In this document: positions 1 through 9,069 of the stretch, one piece after another
Layout of the letters: the number at the start of each line of letters is the position of its first letter
Numbering within the stretch: position 1 is the first letter of the stretch
Source: Vreelandella zhaodongensis
Lineage (GTDB): Bacteria > Pseudomonadota > Gammaproteobacteria > Pseudomonadales > Halomonadaceae
Direction of reading: 5' to 3'
Assembly: GCF_013415115.1 (NCBI RefSeq)
Contig: NZ_JACCDD010000007.1
Location: 62,001 to 126,000, forward strand
DNA: 64,000 nt
Translations under genes and position numbers: made by a program
The notes under the pieces: model-generated
Databases searched by the model: none
What the model was told of the DNA's origin: nothing
What the model saw: the letters and a program-made list of their open reading frames with translations, nothing else

Positions 1-324
1 GTGATGTATCTCGTAAATCCCACATCACGAAAAATAGTCGCAAATGACGAAAACTACGCTCAAGGCGCGCTAGCAGCTTAAACTGTTAGCTTCTTGTCTG
101 GCCCCAAGGTGATGTGCCTATTCATCGCTAAGGGGATACGAGCTAAAGCTGATAGGACCGCGGTTGTTGGTGTCTTCTCATCAACCGTTAAACTTTAGAA
201 GGCTCGTGTGGCTGAATCCTGATCGTCGGAGTCAGTCACATTAAAGCAAATGACGAAATCTAAGCATGTAGAGCCAATAGGCGAGTGCTGGCGGACGCGG
301 GTTCAATTCCCGCCGCCTCCACCA
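1..324 (+). ncRNA. ssrA: tmRNA (ssrA), 5' end outside the window
   Basis: Transfer-messenger RNA for trans-translation: it rescues stalled ribosomes and tags the nascent peptide for proteolysis. The mRNA-like frame runs 40-81 and encodes the tag ANDENYAQGALAA followed by TAA, with the typical AATAGTC just before it. The 3' tRNA-like part is at 285-324, with a T-arm (GCGGG TTCAATT CCCGC) and terminal CCTCCACCA. The 5' acceptor strand, which should pair with the 3' end, lies upstream of base 1, so the gene is truncated by the window edge. A hairpin at 1-28 (GTGATGT/ACATCAC) fits the first pseudoknot. Confidence 0.95.
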
Positions 325-340
325 CCTTACTATACAAATC

Positions 341-365
341 AAGCACCTACGGGTGCTTTTTTTGT
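341..365 (+). terminator. Rho-independent terminator of ssrA
   Basis: The stem AAGCACC/GGTGCTT with a short loop is followed by a run of T, 16 bases after the CCA end of tmRNA. Confidence 0.85.
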
Positions 366-704
366 TTTCTTCACCTGAGTACCCGGCAAAGGAAACCGTG
401 CTCGCCACCCTACATTCATCGGCGGCGAGTGCTTGCCCTATTCAATCCCACAACATAATCACCGGTGAGGTTCCGCTCATCGAGTATCGGCTGATTTCCC
501 AAAACACCGTACAAGGCTCGTTTAAATCCCGCGTAAATTCATAGCAGTGATGGGTAGAAAACTCCGATAAACTCAATTAAAGGGGTTGTCTGAATAAAAG
601 AGCCATAGCTTCGCTGCTAGCCACCTCTTAACCATCTTCAAGTTAGACACTTATAACAACAACGGTAACTTTCTTCGAAAGGGACTTTACTTGAGAGAAC
701 GTGC
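366..704. other. Intergenic stretch between ssrA and the acyl-CoA ligase gene
   Basis: No convincing gene. An open frame of 63 codons at 353-544 begins inside the terminator T-run, has no ribosome binding site and resembles nothing I know. tmRNA 3' ends are common integration sites, but I see no repeat of the 3' end and no integrase here. The promoter of the downstream gene presumably lies within 600-690. Confidence 0.5.
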
Positions 705-2465
705 ATGTCGAATGATCATCTTTATGACAGTGCGCCGTGGACACAATTTTATGACACGGCACAAAACGCCATAAAAGGCTCAGCCCAAGCGCAGGAACAC
801 CGTTTCCCCAGTATCCCCGCAATGCTAGTGGCGGCGGCGAACAATTTTGGACCCAACACTGCCTTTACGACCTGCATGCCAAACGGCATGAACGGTCAGC
901 TCACTTACCAGCAAGCAGATGAGCTGTCCGATGCGTTTGCGATTTACCTGCGCGAAACGTTGAGCCTTAAAAAAGGCACCCGAGTGGCAGTGCAAATGCC
1001 GAACTGTCTGGCCCTGCCGGTGGCAATTTTTGGCATCCTGAAAGCGGGCTGTGTGCTGGTCAATGTGAACCCACTGTACACTCGCCGAGAAATGGAGCAT
1101 CAGTTCAATGACGCGGGCGCACAAGCGCTGGTGATCATGGATATGTTTGCCGATAAGCTGGAAGATATTCTGCACAACACGCCAATCAAGCACGTCGTAA
1201 TAACCTCCGTCTCCCAGTGGTTTTCGCCGGTGGTTCGCAGCGTATTGAATGCGGTGCTGACGTACTGGAATAAAGCCATTCCCAAACACTCACTTAATGC
1301 CACCCTACTCAGTCACGCCATTCAAACCGGCAAAACCATCCAGGCCGAACAGGGGATTGATGTGGCGAGTTACTGGCAGGATCTCACACGTGAAGACACC
1401 GCCCTGTTGCAATATACGGGAGGCACCACCGGCGTAAGTAAAGGGGCTGAGCTGATCCACGGCAACCTGCTAAGCAACCTGGAGCAGGTTGACTCAGTTG
1501 TCGGTAGTCATATAGAGACCGGTAAAGAGTGCGTTCTCACCGCGCTACCGATCTATCACATATTCGCGTTCACAGTGAATTTGTTAGCGTTTTATAACAA
1601 AGGGGCGCACAACGTTCTGGTGCCAAGCCCCCGACCTATTCAAAACTGCCAACGGGCTTTTGATAACTACCCGATCTCCTGGATATCGGGTGTTAACACG
1701 CTGTTCAATGCCTTGCTGAACGAAGAGTGGTTTACGGTGTACCCGCCAAAGAGCATGAAAGTGGCTATGGCTGGCGGCACCGCCCTGCACAAGTCAGTAG
1801 CAGATCGCTGGCGCAGCGTGGTCGGCTCGCCGATTGCGGAAGGCTACGGCCTGACCGAAAGCTCGCCGGTCATCTGCTTTAACCCAATTGGACATGAGCG
1901 AGCTAATAGCATCGGCATTCCTGCGCCGTCTACGGAGGTGCGCATCGTCGATGAACAGGGCGTAACGGTACCACTGGGTGAGCCTGGGGAGATCATCGCA
2001 CGCGGCCCGCAAATCATGAAAGGTTATTGGAATAACTCTGAAGAGACGGCGAAGGCTTTGAAAGACGGCTGGTTGTACACCGGCGATATCGGAACCATGT
2101 CGGAAGATGGGCATTTCCATATTGTAGACCGCAAGAAAGACATGATTTTGGTCAGCGGTTTTAACGTCTATCCGAACGAAGTAGAAGACAGCATTGCGCG
2201 CTTGCCGCAAGTACAAGAGTCTGCGGTTATCGGCGTACCAGACGAGCAAACGGGCGAGGCGGTGCATGCCTATGTTGTCCTGCGCGAACAGGGGCTAACC
2301 GCACAAGATATCATTCAGCACTGTAAAACAGAGCTGGCATCCTACAAGGCGCCAAAGAAGGTGGTGTTCTGGGATGAGTTACCGAAAACCCCGGTCGGGA
2401 AGGTGTTGCGTAAAGAAGTTCGCGCCACCGTGCTGAGCAATCAAGCAGCGGCTAAACAACAATAA
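705..2465 (+). CDS. Long-chain fatty acid--CoA ligase (FadD-like, AMP-binding)
   Basis: ATP-dependent acyl-CoA synthetase that activates free fatty acids to acyl-CoA for beta-oxidation or lipid synthesis, probably at the inner face of the membrane. The 586-residue protein has the AMP-binding P-loop-like motif YTGGTTGVSKGA near residues 235-246, the adenylation motif GYGLTES near 380 and the hinge-region sequence DGWLYTGDIG near 452. The C-terminal KTPVGKVLRKE carries the catalytic lysine. Length is close to E. coli FadD (about 560). The next gene starts 26 bp downstream on the same strand, so the two may be co-transcribed. The exact chain-length preference cannot be read from sequence. Confidence 0.9.
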   Translation: MSNDHLYDSAPWTQFYDTAQNAIKGSAQAQEHRFPSIPAMLVAAANNFGPNTAFTTCMPNGMNGQLTYQQADELSDAFAIYLRETLSLKKGTRVAVQMPNCLALPVAIFGILKAGCVLVNVNPLYTRREMEHQFNDAGAQALVIMDMFADKLEDILHNTPIKHVVITSVSQWFSPVVRSVLNAVLTYWNKAIPKHSLNATLLSHAIQTGKTIQAEQGIDVASYWQDLTREDTALLQYTGGTTGVSKGAELIHGNLLSNLEQVDSVVGSHIETGKECVLTALPIYHIFAFTVNLLAFYNKGAHNVLVPSPRPIQNCQRAFDNYPISWISGVNTLFNALLNEEWFTVYPPKSMKVAMAGGTALHKSVADRWRSVVGSPIAEGYGLTESSPVICFNPIGHERANSIGIPAPSTEVRIVDEQGVTVPLGEPGEIIARGPQIMKGYWNNSEETAKALKDGWLYTGDIGTMSEDGHFHIVDRKKDMILVSGFNVYPNEVEDSIARLPQVQESAVIGVPDEQTGEAVHAYVVLREQGLTAQDIIQHCKTELASYKAPKKVVFWDELPKTPVGKVLRKEVRATVLSNQAAAKQQ

Positions 2466-2491
2466 GTACTTGGCCACGGAGTTAAAGCACT

Positions 2492-3388
2492 ATGTTAAGT
2501 CCATTGGAAGAAAGTTTATTGTCGATCATGATGGTGATCATTATGTTCGGCATGGGAGCCTCGCTGACCTTTAAGGACTTCAAGCTCTCCATGCGCCACC
2601 CCCAGGCCATCGGCGTTGGCTTTTCATCACAATACTTGCTGATGCCATTTATTGCCTTTGCCTTAGCGCGCCTACTCAATCTAACGGTTGAGCAAACGGT
2701 CGGCTTAGTATTAATGGGCTGTATGCCCGGCGGCACAACATCCAACATTTTTGCGTATTTTTCCCGGAGCTTGCTCAGTCTCAGCATCATGATGACCATC
2801 TGCTCAACACTGGCAGGCTTTATACTGGTGCCGTTGTGGATGGAGTTTTACACCCAAGGTATTGATGATGCCTTCCGTATTCCACCAGATCAGATTGCAC
2901 GCTTGTTATTTGTATTGTTAATCCCGACGCTACTGGGCATGTGGTTACGGCGTAAAAACGCCAATATTGGCGCAGTGATCGAGTTGATGGGAGGAGTACT
3001 CGGCGCCGTAGTGATTGTGTTCCTGGTCGTTACATGGGCACCGCGTAACTGGCGCCTACTGATGGAAACCAGCTGGCAAGTGTATGCCGCGGTTATCCTA
3101 CTGGGACTGGTTGGCTTCTTATTTGGCTACTTGTTCTCGCGCATTCTTAAGTTGAACCCACAGAAAGCACGGACAGTGTCTCTTGAAACTGGTATCCAAA
3201 ACGGTCCTCTGGCCGCGTTAATTGTCATCATGACCTTTAGCGGCGAAACACAGCAGTTGATTCTACTGATTCCCGTCATGTACTCCTTGTTTATCGTGCT
3301 GAATTCTACCTGGGTCACGGTACTTTATCGTAAGTGGACCAAGCAGGAAGAGTTGGCCCGCGACCAAGCAAAGGTCGAACCATCGTAA
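2492..3388 (+). CDS. Bile acid:sodium symporter (BASS) family transporter
   Basis: Integral membrane protein of 298 residues with about nine to ten hydrophobic segments. It matches the SBF/BASS family: a glycine-rich N-terminal helix (MFGMGASLTFKDF, residues about 19-31) and the conserved MGCMPGGTTSNIF near 74-86. Family members are Na+-coupled importers of organic anions such as bile acids, pantoate or keto acids; the substrate here is unknown. It follows the acyl-CoA ligase by 26 bp and is followed by a terminator, so the pair is a likely bicistron. A link to fatty or organic acid uptake is only suggested by context. Confidence 0.85.
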   Translation: MLSPLEESLLSIMMVIIMFGMGASLTFKDFKLSMRHPQAIGVGFSSQYLLMPFIAFALARLLNLTVEQTVGLVLMGCMPGGTTSNIFAYFSRSLLSLSIMMTICSTLAGFILVPLWMEFYTQGIDDAFRIPPDQIARLLFVLLIPTLLGMWLRRKNANIGAVIELMGGVLGAVVIVFLVVTWAPRNWRLLMETSWQVYAAVILLGLVGFLFGYLFSRILKLNPQKARTVSLETGIQNGPLAALIVIMTFSGETQQLILLIPVMYSLFIVLNSTWVTVLYRKWTKQEELARDQAKVEPS

Positions 3389-3406
3389 ACGAACATTTCG
3401 GTTGCA

Positions 3407-3436
3407 AGCGGAGCTGACGCCAGCTCCGCTGTTTTC
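3407..3436 (+). terminator. Terminator of the acyl-CoA ligase/BASS transcript
   Basis: A 10-bp perfect stem (AGCGGAGCTG/CAGCTCCGCT) with loop ACGC is followed by GTTTTC. It starts 19 bp after the BASS stop codon. Confidence 0.75.
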
Positions 3437-3508
3437 GATAACCACTGACTATTTTAAGCTTGTAACGAACGGAGCCCCATTAAGATCGTACCGTTACATG
3501 CAATATCG

Positions 3509-4453
3509 TTAACCTATTAAGCGTTCGATCAATAGATGGTAAAGCGGTATACCCAGCATGACATTGAGAGGAAAGCTAATGCCTAACGCTGCCAGCATGG
3601 CAAGACCAATGTTGGCTTGCGGAATAGCAGCACGCATGGCTGCGGGCGCAGCAATATAAGAGGCACTGGCCGCCAACGCAGCAAGAATCACGACAGAACC
3701 AACCGGCAGCCCCAGCGCCACACCAACAGCAATGCCTAGCAATGACAGTACGAGCGGCGTGATCAGCGCGAACGTTACCAGACGCCAATGGTGCCACGGC
3801 ATTGGGCGTAAGGTTTGTGCTGCAGTTAGCCCCATTTCCAACAGAAATAACGCTAATACGCCTTTAAATGCACCGGTAAACAGCGTCGTAACTTCATCTC
3901 CTTGAAAGGGGCCGTAGAGCGTGCCAATCACCACGCCGCCTGCCAGCAGAATGACACCTCGGTTAGTTAACGTTTCATGCCAGAGCTTGCTAGTGCTTTC
4001 TTTGACAGCCGCCCCTTGGTAGCGCCTAAAGAGTGCAATCGCCACCATAATCGCGGGTAATTCCATAGCAACGAGATAAAGCGTCACTTCACTGCCCACC
4101 ACCAATTGTCGAGCCTCAACATACGCCAGAGCGACCGCAAAGGTACCTGCACTCACCGAGCCATAATGAGCGGCAATACTCGCGCTATCAGCGGCGGAAA
4201 GGCGCACCCAACGCCGCAGCACTGGCATCAGCATCAGTGGTATGAACGCTGACAACAGCGCGACTCCTAACAACTCTGGCACCAGCCCCCAATGTATGTT
4301 GCCGTGCAGCGCCATCCCCCCTTTCAAGCCAATGGTTAACATCAACAACAGACTAAGGGTGTCGTAAGTGGCTTTGGGAACCTGCAGGTCTGACTTCACC
4401 GCCCCTGCAATGAGTCCTAATAGGAAAAACATCACCACAATATCTGGCATCAC
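3509..4453 (-). CDS. SbtA-like sodium-dependent bicarbonate transporter family permease
   Basis: A 314-residue, very hydrophobic protein of the SbtA/DUF897 family. Recognisable parts are the start (PDIVVMFFLLGLIAGAVKSD), the glycine-rich LTIGLKGGMALHG near residues 38-50, AHYGSVSAGTFAVALAY near 94-110 and the C-terminal AAPAAMRAAIPQAN. The founding member, cyanobacterial SbtA, is a Na+/HCO3- symporter; in heterotrophs the substrate is less sure. It is divergent from a LysR gene with a 16-bp palindrome between them, the usual layout for a LysR regulator and its target. Confidence 0.85.
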   Translation of the reverse strand: MMPDIVVMFFLLGLIAGAVKSDLQVPKATYDTLSLLLMLTIGLKGGMALHGNIHWGLVPELLGVALLSAFIPLMLMPVLRRWVRLSAADSASIAAHYGSVSAGTFAVALAYVEARQLVVGSEVTLYLVAMELPAIMVAIALFRRYQGAAVKESTSKLWHETLTNRGVILLAGGVVIGTLYGPFQGDEVTTLFTGAFKGVLALFLLEMGLTAAQTLRPMPWHHWRLVTFALITPLVLSLLGIAVGVALGLPVGSVVILAALAASASYIAAPAAMRAAIPQANIGLAMLAALGISFPLNVMLGIPLYHLLIERLIG

Positions 4454-4533
4454 AGCAGCTCCCGAAAAGTTAACAGAGGCTGCATTCTGCGAGCGGTGTC
4501 ACGAGATAACTAATAATATATACAAAGAAAAGC

Positions 4534-4549
4534 ATAGATAATTATCTAT
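4534..4549. promoter_or_regulatory. 16-bp perfect palindrome, candidate LysR operator
   Basis: ATAGATAATTATCTAT is its own reverse complement. It lies in the 135-bp gap between the divergent SbtA-like permease and LysR genes. LysR-type regulators typically bind dyads with a T-N11-A core in such gaps, and this dyad contains that core. The assignment is by position and symmetry only. Confidence 0.55.
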
Positions 4550-4588
4550 TCACACTGCTTATTACTTTGCTTGGGAGCCTGCACTACA

Positions 4589-5557
4589 GTGAATATTCGC
4601 CATCTAACATTTAGATTATTACAGGTATACGTGACCACCGTTCGCTGCGGCTCTATCAGCGAAGCCGCACGCCAGCTTCACCTGACACAGCCAACGGTGT
4701 CACAACAGCTTAAACGTCTCAGCGAAGCGGTAGGCAGCCCTTTGCTGGAGCACCATGCTCAACGATTAACAATGACGGCCACTGGCCAAGCGTTGTATCA
4801 AGCCAGCCGCGACGTACTGGGGCGCTTTGATGATTTCGCTGATCAGCTAAGTGATTTACAGCACGGCAGCAAAGGTCGCTTTAGCATCGCCCTTGTGAAT
4901 ACCGCCCAATACGTGCTGCCACGCCTACTAGGCCCTTTTAGCCAAGCGTTCCCAGACGTGGACGTCACGGTACATATTGGTAATCGCCGCCAGGTATTGG
5001 CACGCTTTGAGCGCCAGGAAGACGACTTATACGTATTTAGTCATCCACCTGCACTCGCCCATGCGGTCGCCGCGCGCTTTATGCGGAATCCCCTAGTCGC
5101 TATTGCCGCCGCAGACCACCCTCTCGCACAGCACTCAACCATGACGATGGAGCAGTTGTTAAGTGAACGCTTACTCCTGCGAGAACCAGGCTCCGCCACG
5201 CGTATGCTGCTGGAAAGCTGGCTCCAAGAGCATGGCCTGACAATGCAGAAAACACTACAGATGGCCAGCAACGAGGCAATTCGTGTAGGCGTTGCCGCCA
5301 ATATGGGCGTTGCTGTGTTATCAGAGCACGTTTTGCCTCATGAGCATCCTGATCTGGTGGTTTTACCCGTTCAGGGACTGCCTATTGAAAGTCACTGGCA
5401 ATTTATCGTGCGTAACGATCAGCGCCTGCCCCAGTCGGCCCAGCGTTTCTTGCATTATGTTCACGACCACCTAAGCCACTGGATTGAACCACGTTTTGTG
5501 TGTAACGAATTAGATACTCTATTGAACGCTTACCCGACGTTTCCCTTGCGGGGATAG
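4589..5557 (+). CDS. LysR family transcriptional regulator
   Basis: DNA-binding regulator with an N-terminal winged helix-turn-helix (GSISEAARQLHLTQPTVSQQ, about residues 20-39) and a C-terminal effector-binding domain. It probably controls the divergent SbtA-like permease gene. Start choice: GTG at 4589 is preferred because the protein then begins MNIRHLTFRLLQVYV, typical for CbbR/CmpR-like LysR proteins, with GGGAG about 11 bp upstream. A TTG at 4571 would add six residues without a binding site. CbbR/CmpR-type regulators control carbon fixation or bicarbonate uptake genes, which fits the neighbour, but the effector is unknown. Confidence 0.88.
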   Translation: MNIRHLTFRLLQVYVTTVRCGSISEAARQLHLTQPTVSQQLKRLSEAVGSPLLEHHAQRLTMTATGQALYQASRDVLGRFDDFADQLSDLQHGSKGRFSIALVNTAQYVLPRLLGPFSQAFPDVDVTVHIGNRRQVLARFERQEDDLYVFSHPPALAHAVAARFMRNPLVAIAAADHPLAQHSTMTMEQLLSERLLLREPGSATRMLLESWLQEHGLTMQKTLQMASNEAIRVGVAANMGVAVLSEHVLPHEHPDLVVLPVQGLPIESHWQFIVRNDQRLPQSAQRFLHYVHDHLSHWIEPRFVCNELDTLLNAYPTFPLRG

Positions 5558-5657
5558 GACTTTGATAAATTGACTTGCAGACCCAGAGAGCCCCGCTAAT
5601 GTTTGTAGCTTACGGTTGGGATAACGCCCAAGTGAACACCAGAAGAGAGTAGATAGC

Positions 5658-6614
5658 ATGCTGTATGGAATAAGTTTACTCGTTGGTATCGTACTATTAA
5701 CGCTGGGGGGCGAAGCTCTCATCCGTGGCGCTGTCGCCGGTGCTAAACGAATGGGGATATCTCCGCTGTTAACAGGCCTCGTAGTCGTTGGCTTTGGTAC
5801 ATCTTTCCCCGAGCTGGTGGTTTCCATTGATGCAGCCATTCGCCAGCAGCCAGATATTGCCATTGGCAATATTGTGGGTAGTAACATTGGCAACATACTG
5901 CTAATTCTTGGCCTTTGCGCGGTCATTTTCCCCATGTCCGTACAGCCGCTAGCACTAAGACGCGACGGTGTTGTGGTCGTCGGTGCTAGTCTGCTATTTA
6001 TTGTTCTGGCTTGGAGTGGCGCCCTGGGACGCTGGGATGCGGCAATATTGCTAGCCGCGTTAACGGCTTATCTTATTTGGGCATATCGCACTGAACGCAA
6101 TCAGCCACTTCCAGCGACGGAAATGCACAGCGCAGAAGCAGAGGAGCTCACTGCCATTCCAAGCTCAACAGCCATGACAGTTATGGCGCTTATTGTGGGG
6201 CTTGCTATGTTGATCGGTGGCTCACAGCTCTTACTTTATGGCGCCATTGGCTTAGCCCAAGCCATGGGTATTTCCGAAGCAGTGATTGGCCTAACGATTG
6301 TCGCGGTGGGCACTTCGTTACCCGAAATGGCGGTTTCAGTGATTGCGGCGCTTCGCCGCCACGCCGATGTTGCAGTCGGAAATATTCTGGGCAGCAACAT
6401 TTTCAACCTTTTGGGCATTCTGGGCATATCAGCTTTTCTACAGCCCCTGCCTATTGCCGAGCGAGTAAGTCAGTTTGACCAATGGGTAATGCTGGGTGCA
6501 GCAGGCGTATTGCTACTGTTTCTCTATACGGGAATGCGGCTTTCTCGCTGGGAAGGCGCAGCCCTACTGGGCGGCTATGCAGCCTACCTTGCGTTAAGTT
6601 TTACAATCTTCTGA
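5658..6614 (+). CDS. Calcium/sodium antiporter (YrbG/CaCA family)
   Basis: Inner-membrane cation exchanger of 318 residues built from two homologous halves. Each half carries the alpha-repeat signature: GFGTSFPELVVS (about 46-57) with GSNIGN (about 74-79), and VGTSLPEMAVSV (about 216-227) with GSNIFN (about 245-250). The acidic residues in the two PE motifs bind the transported ion in this family. A hydrophilic loop at about 150-170 separates the halves. Ten to eleven membrane segments are expected. The ion pair could be Ca2+/Na+ or Ca2+/H+. The next gene starts 10 bp downstream. Confidence 0.88.
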   Translation: MLYGISLLVGIVLLTLGGEALIRGAVAGAKRMGISPLLTGLVVVGFGTSFPELVVSIDAAIRQQPDIAIGNIVGSNIGNILLILGLCAVIFPMSVQPLALRRDGVVVVGASLLFIVLAWSGALGRWDAAILLAALTAYLIWAYRTERNQPLPATEMHSAEAEELTAIPSSTAMTVMALIVGLAMLIGGSQLLLYGAIGLAQAMGISEAVIGLTIVAVGTSLPEMAVSVIAALRRHADVAVGNILGSNIFNLLGILGISAFLQPLPIAERVSQFDQWVMLGAAGVLLLFLYTGMRLSRWEGAALLGGYAAYLALSFTIF

Positions 6615-6624
6615 GGAATTAGCT

Positions 6625-7218
6625 GTGCAGATTGCTACCCTTGGTCCTAGCGGCAACAATCATGAATTAATCACCCTGCGCTATTTAGCGAAGCATGGTC
6701 AGCCATCCACGAACCTTCATCTTTTCGAACAGTTTGAAGAGGCGTTTGAAGCGCTGATTGAGGGCCAAGTGAGCCACGTGCTCCAGTGCAGCGCCCACTT
6801 TTCCCACAGCGATTGCGTAGGCTACTATATGCACCGCGCCTATCCGGTCGATGTCTTTATTGCAGGTAGTAAGCCTCTGGCGTTAGTTGCCCAGCGCAGC
6901 ATTGCCACACCCCGCCACGTAGCTATTCAACCAGCTACCCGCCACTACGCGGATTTAAGCGGCTTTGGCAACATTATCGAGGCACCCACGACGGTTGCAG
7001 TGGCAGAAGGTTTGCTAGCGGGTACCTTTGAGGCAGGCATTTGCGCTGAAGAGATAGCGATTCAAGCACCTGAGCAGCTGAAGCTGGTGCAGTCGCTGGG
7101 GCCTGCGCTAGATACCTGGGTGGTGTATTCCACCACCCCGTTACCGGCCACGTCGCCGTTGCTTTTAAACCATGCGCCATTAAACGAGAAAGATAACAGC
7201 CGCGCCCGCCACCACTAA
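6625..7218 (+). CDS. Prephenate dehydratase-like (PDT fold) protein, function unknown
   Basis: A 197-residue protein with GTG start, preceded by GAGGAATTAG and 10 bp after the exchanger gene. It resembles the catalytic half of prephenate dehydratase and the prephenate decarboxylase BacA (IATLGPSGNNHE at the N-terminus, and AAEGLLAGTFEAGICAEE-type periplasmic-binding-like fold further on). There is no ACT regulatory domain, and it is shorter than bifunctional PheA. I see no clear TRDF motif, which classical dehydratases use for catalysis, so it may act on another prephenate-like substrate or only bind one. Its 3' end overlaps the convergent TRAP permease gene by 39 bp. Confidence 0.65.
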   Translation: MQIATLGPSGNNHELITLRYLAKHGQPSTNLHLFEQFEEAFEALIEGQVSHVLQCSAHFSHSDCVGYYMHRAYPVDVFIAGSKPLALVAQRSIATPRHVAIQPATRHYADLSGFGNIIEAPTTVAVAEGLLAGTFEAGICAEEIAIQAPEQLKLVQSLGPALDTWVVYSTTPLPATSPLLLNHAPLNEKDNSRARHH

Positions 7219-8982
7219 TATTACGCGAAACCAAATGGCTTTACGGGCAATGACGCCAAACGAAATAGCCGTTAATCCAGCGGCTATTTTTAATCCATCG
7301 AGCAGAGCGCCCGTTGGATTAAAAGCAAGCCGGATAACCTCTGGGTTCGCGACCATCGCCAGCGGAATAATGTACAGTCCTATCCCAAGGGCCATGGCTT
7401 TAAGCGCTACCTTCAGCCAATTTTCCCCCACCATTCCAGCCGCGATAAACACCCCGCCACAGACAGGCGGCGTAATCGTTGAAAGCAGCGCGTACCAAAA
7501 CACAAACAGGTGCGCCAGCAACGGCTCTAGTCCGAGTGATATTAGCGCTGGCCCCGCCACCGACACACAAATCACATAGGCTGCGGTTGTCGGTACTTCC
7601 ATTCCCAAAATCAGGCAGGCAAGTGCGGTTAAAAGCAATGCGGGCCATAGTAGGTCATTTGAGAACGCTAAGATGCCCGACGTGATCTTTACGCCAAGGC
7701 CAGTTAACGAAAGCACACCAATGACGAGTGACGCACAAATAATAATCGAGCCAATGACCGCAATTTGCCGCCCAGCAGTAACAACCGCTTCTGCTAGACG
7801 GTTCGCAAAATTGGGCAGTGAAAAACGAAGTGTTACGTCAAATAGTAACAATACGACCCCTGCGAAAATTGCGATGCTTGCTGCATACTGAGGCGTATAC
7901 CCACCATGAAAGATCCGCTCCAACAGCAGTACGAACGGCACCGCAAAAAACAGCGATGTAATAAGCACTTCCTTGGCACTAGGACGCTCACTGGCATCTA
8001 CCGGCTTCAGGTCATGGTGAGTCGCATAAGCGTTAATCCCCACCCATACCGTTAAAAAATAGAGCACGGCGGGCAGCGTCGCTGCTGCCATGATCTGGGT
8101 GTAGGGCGTACCGGTCAGCTCGACCATGACAAACGCCCCAGCTCCCATCAGCGGTGGCATTATTTGCCCGCCTGAAGACGCCACTGCCTCTACCGCGCCA
8201 GCAAAGGAACGCGGGTAGCGCAAACGCACCATAGAAGGAATCGTAATTGCCCCAGTAGAGGCTACATTCGCCGAAGCGGAACCTGAGATTGACCCCATCA
8301 GCGCCGACGAAATCACCGATACCTTCGCCGCACCACCGGTTAAACGCCCAGCAACCGCACTGGCCAAGTTCATAAAGCCTTGGCCAGCCTCACCGGCATT
8401 GAGCACCGCGCCAAAAATAACGAAAATGGCAACGACACCGACGCTTACCCCGGTCAGCGAGCCCCATAGTCCCCCTTCCGCAATCGTCAATGACCCCACC
8501 ATGCTTTGCAGCGGCAAACCTGGGTGACCAAAAGCCCCCGGCACATACTGCCCGAAAGCCCCATAAAAAAGCGCCAGTAGCGCAACCGATGGCAGTGGCC
8601 AACCTATCGCACGCCTTGCTGCCTCCAGGGCAAGCATGATTAGGAAAAGCCCAATCGCCATCTGTAGATGGGTATCAATAAAGCCATACTGATTCGCAAG
8701 TGCTGCTTCGTTAAACGCGATGTAGGCGCAAGCAGCGATCCCCAACAGCGTTAACCCCCAGCCGCTAATACGCTGAAAAGGGGTTTTGGCCATATAAATC
8801 AGCACCCAAGGCAGCAGTAACGCCATATGCAATGGCCTGCTCACCAGGGCGGGCGTTAAACCATAAAAAATAAGCCCTAAATGAAACCCAACACTAATGA
8901 CACCTAACACAATCCAACCAGGAGATGCCGTCGCATTAGGTATCGCGTTATCAGCCGTCTGAGACGAAGAAAGAGCATGCAT
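7180..8982 (-). CDS. TRAP transporter fused permease subunit (4TM/12TM, TAXI type)
   Basis: Membrane component of a tripartite ATP-independent periplasmic transporter, with DctQ-like and DctM-like parts in one chain as usual for TAXI systems. About 600 residues with many hydrophobic segments. DctM-type signatures are GSISGSASANVASTGAITIP and SSGGQIMPPLMGAGAF in the middle, with a second repeat near GMEVPTTAAYV. The start is placed at ATG 8982 (protein begins MHALSSSQ); a TTG at 9009 would add nine residues. It lies 87 bp downstream of its binding-protein gene on the same strand. Substrate unknown; TAXI systems import glutamate and other carboxylates. Confidence 0.88.
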   Translation of the reverse strand: MHALSSSQTADNAIPNATASPGWIVLGVISVGFHLGLIFYGLTPALVSRPLHMALLLPWVLIYMAKTPFQRISGWGLTLLGIAACAYIAFNEAALANQYGFIDTHLQMAIGLFLIMLALEAARRAIGWPLPSVALLALFYGAFGQYVPGAFGHPGLPLQSMVGSLTIAEGGLWGSLTGVSVGVVAIFVIFGAVLNAGEAGQGFMNLASAVAGRLTGGAAKVSVISSALMGSISGSASANVASTGAITIPSMVRLRYPRSFAGAVEAVASSGGQIMPPLMGAGAFVMVELTGTPYTQIMAAATLPAVLYFLTVWVGINAYATHHDLKPVDASERPSAKEVLITSLFFAVPFVLLLERIFHGGYTPQYAASIAIFAGVVLLLFDVTLRFSLPNFANRLAEAVVTAGRQIAVIGSIIICASLVIGVLSLTGLGVKITSGILAFSNDLLWPALLLTALACLILGMEVPTTAAYVICVSVAGPALISLGLEPLLAHLFVFWYALLSTITPPVCGGVFIAAGMVGENWLKVALKAMALGIGLYIIPLAMVANPEVIRLAFNPTGALLDGLKIAAGLTAISFGVIARKAIWFRVILVVAGAAVIFLV

Positions 8983-9069
8983 GCCGAGTTGCCTATCCCT
9001 ATAAAACAACGCAACGGCCTACAGACCGTTGCGTATCACCAATACCAAAAAGCACTGCTAAGGCAGCCT

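Noticed and set aside
353..544. 63-codon open frame after the ssrA terminator
   Set aside because: It begins inside the terminator T-run, lacks a ribosome binding site and looks like no known protein.
1..704. Genomic island at the tmRNA 3' end
   Set aside because: No integrase, no direct repeat of the tmRNA end, and the following genes look like ordinary core metabolism.
825..1289. Long antisense frames inside the acyl-CoA ligase and many other genes
   Set aside because: They mirror well-supported coding genes on the other strand and show no independent start signals or family resemblance.
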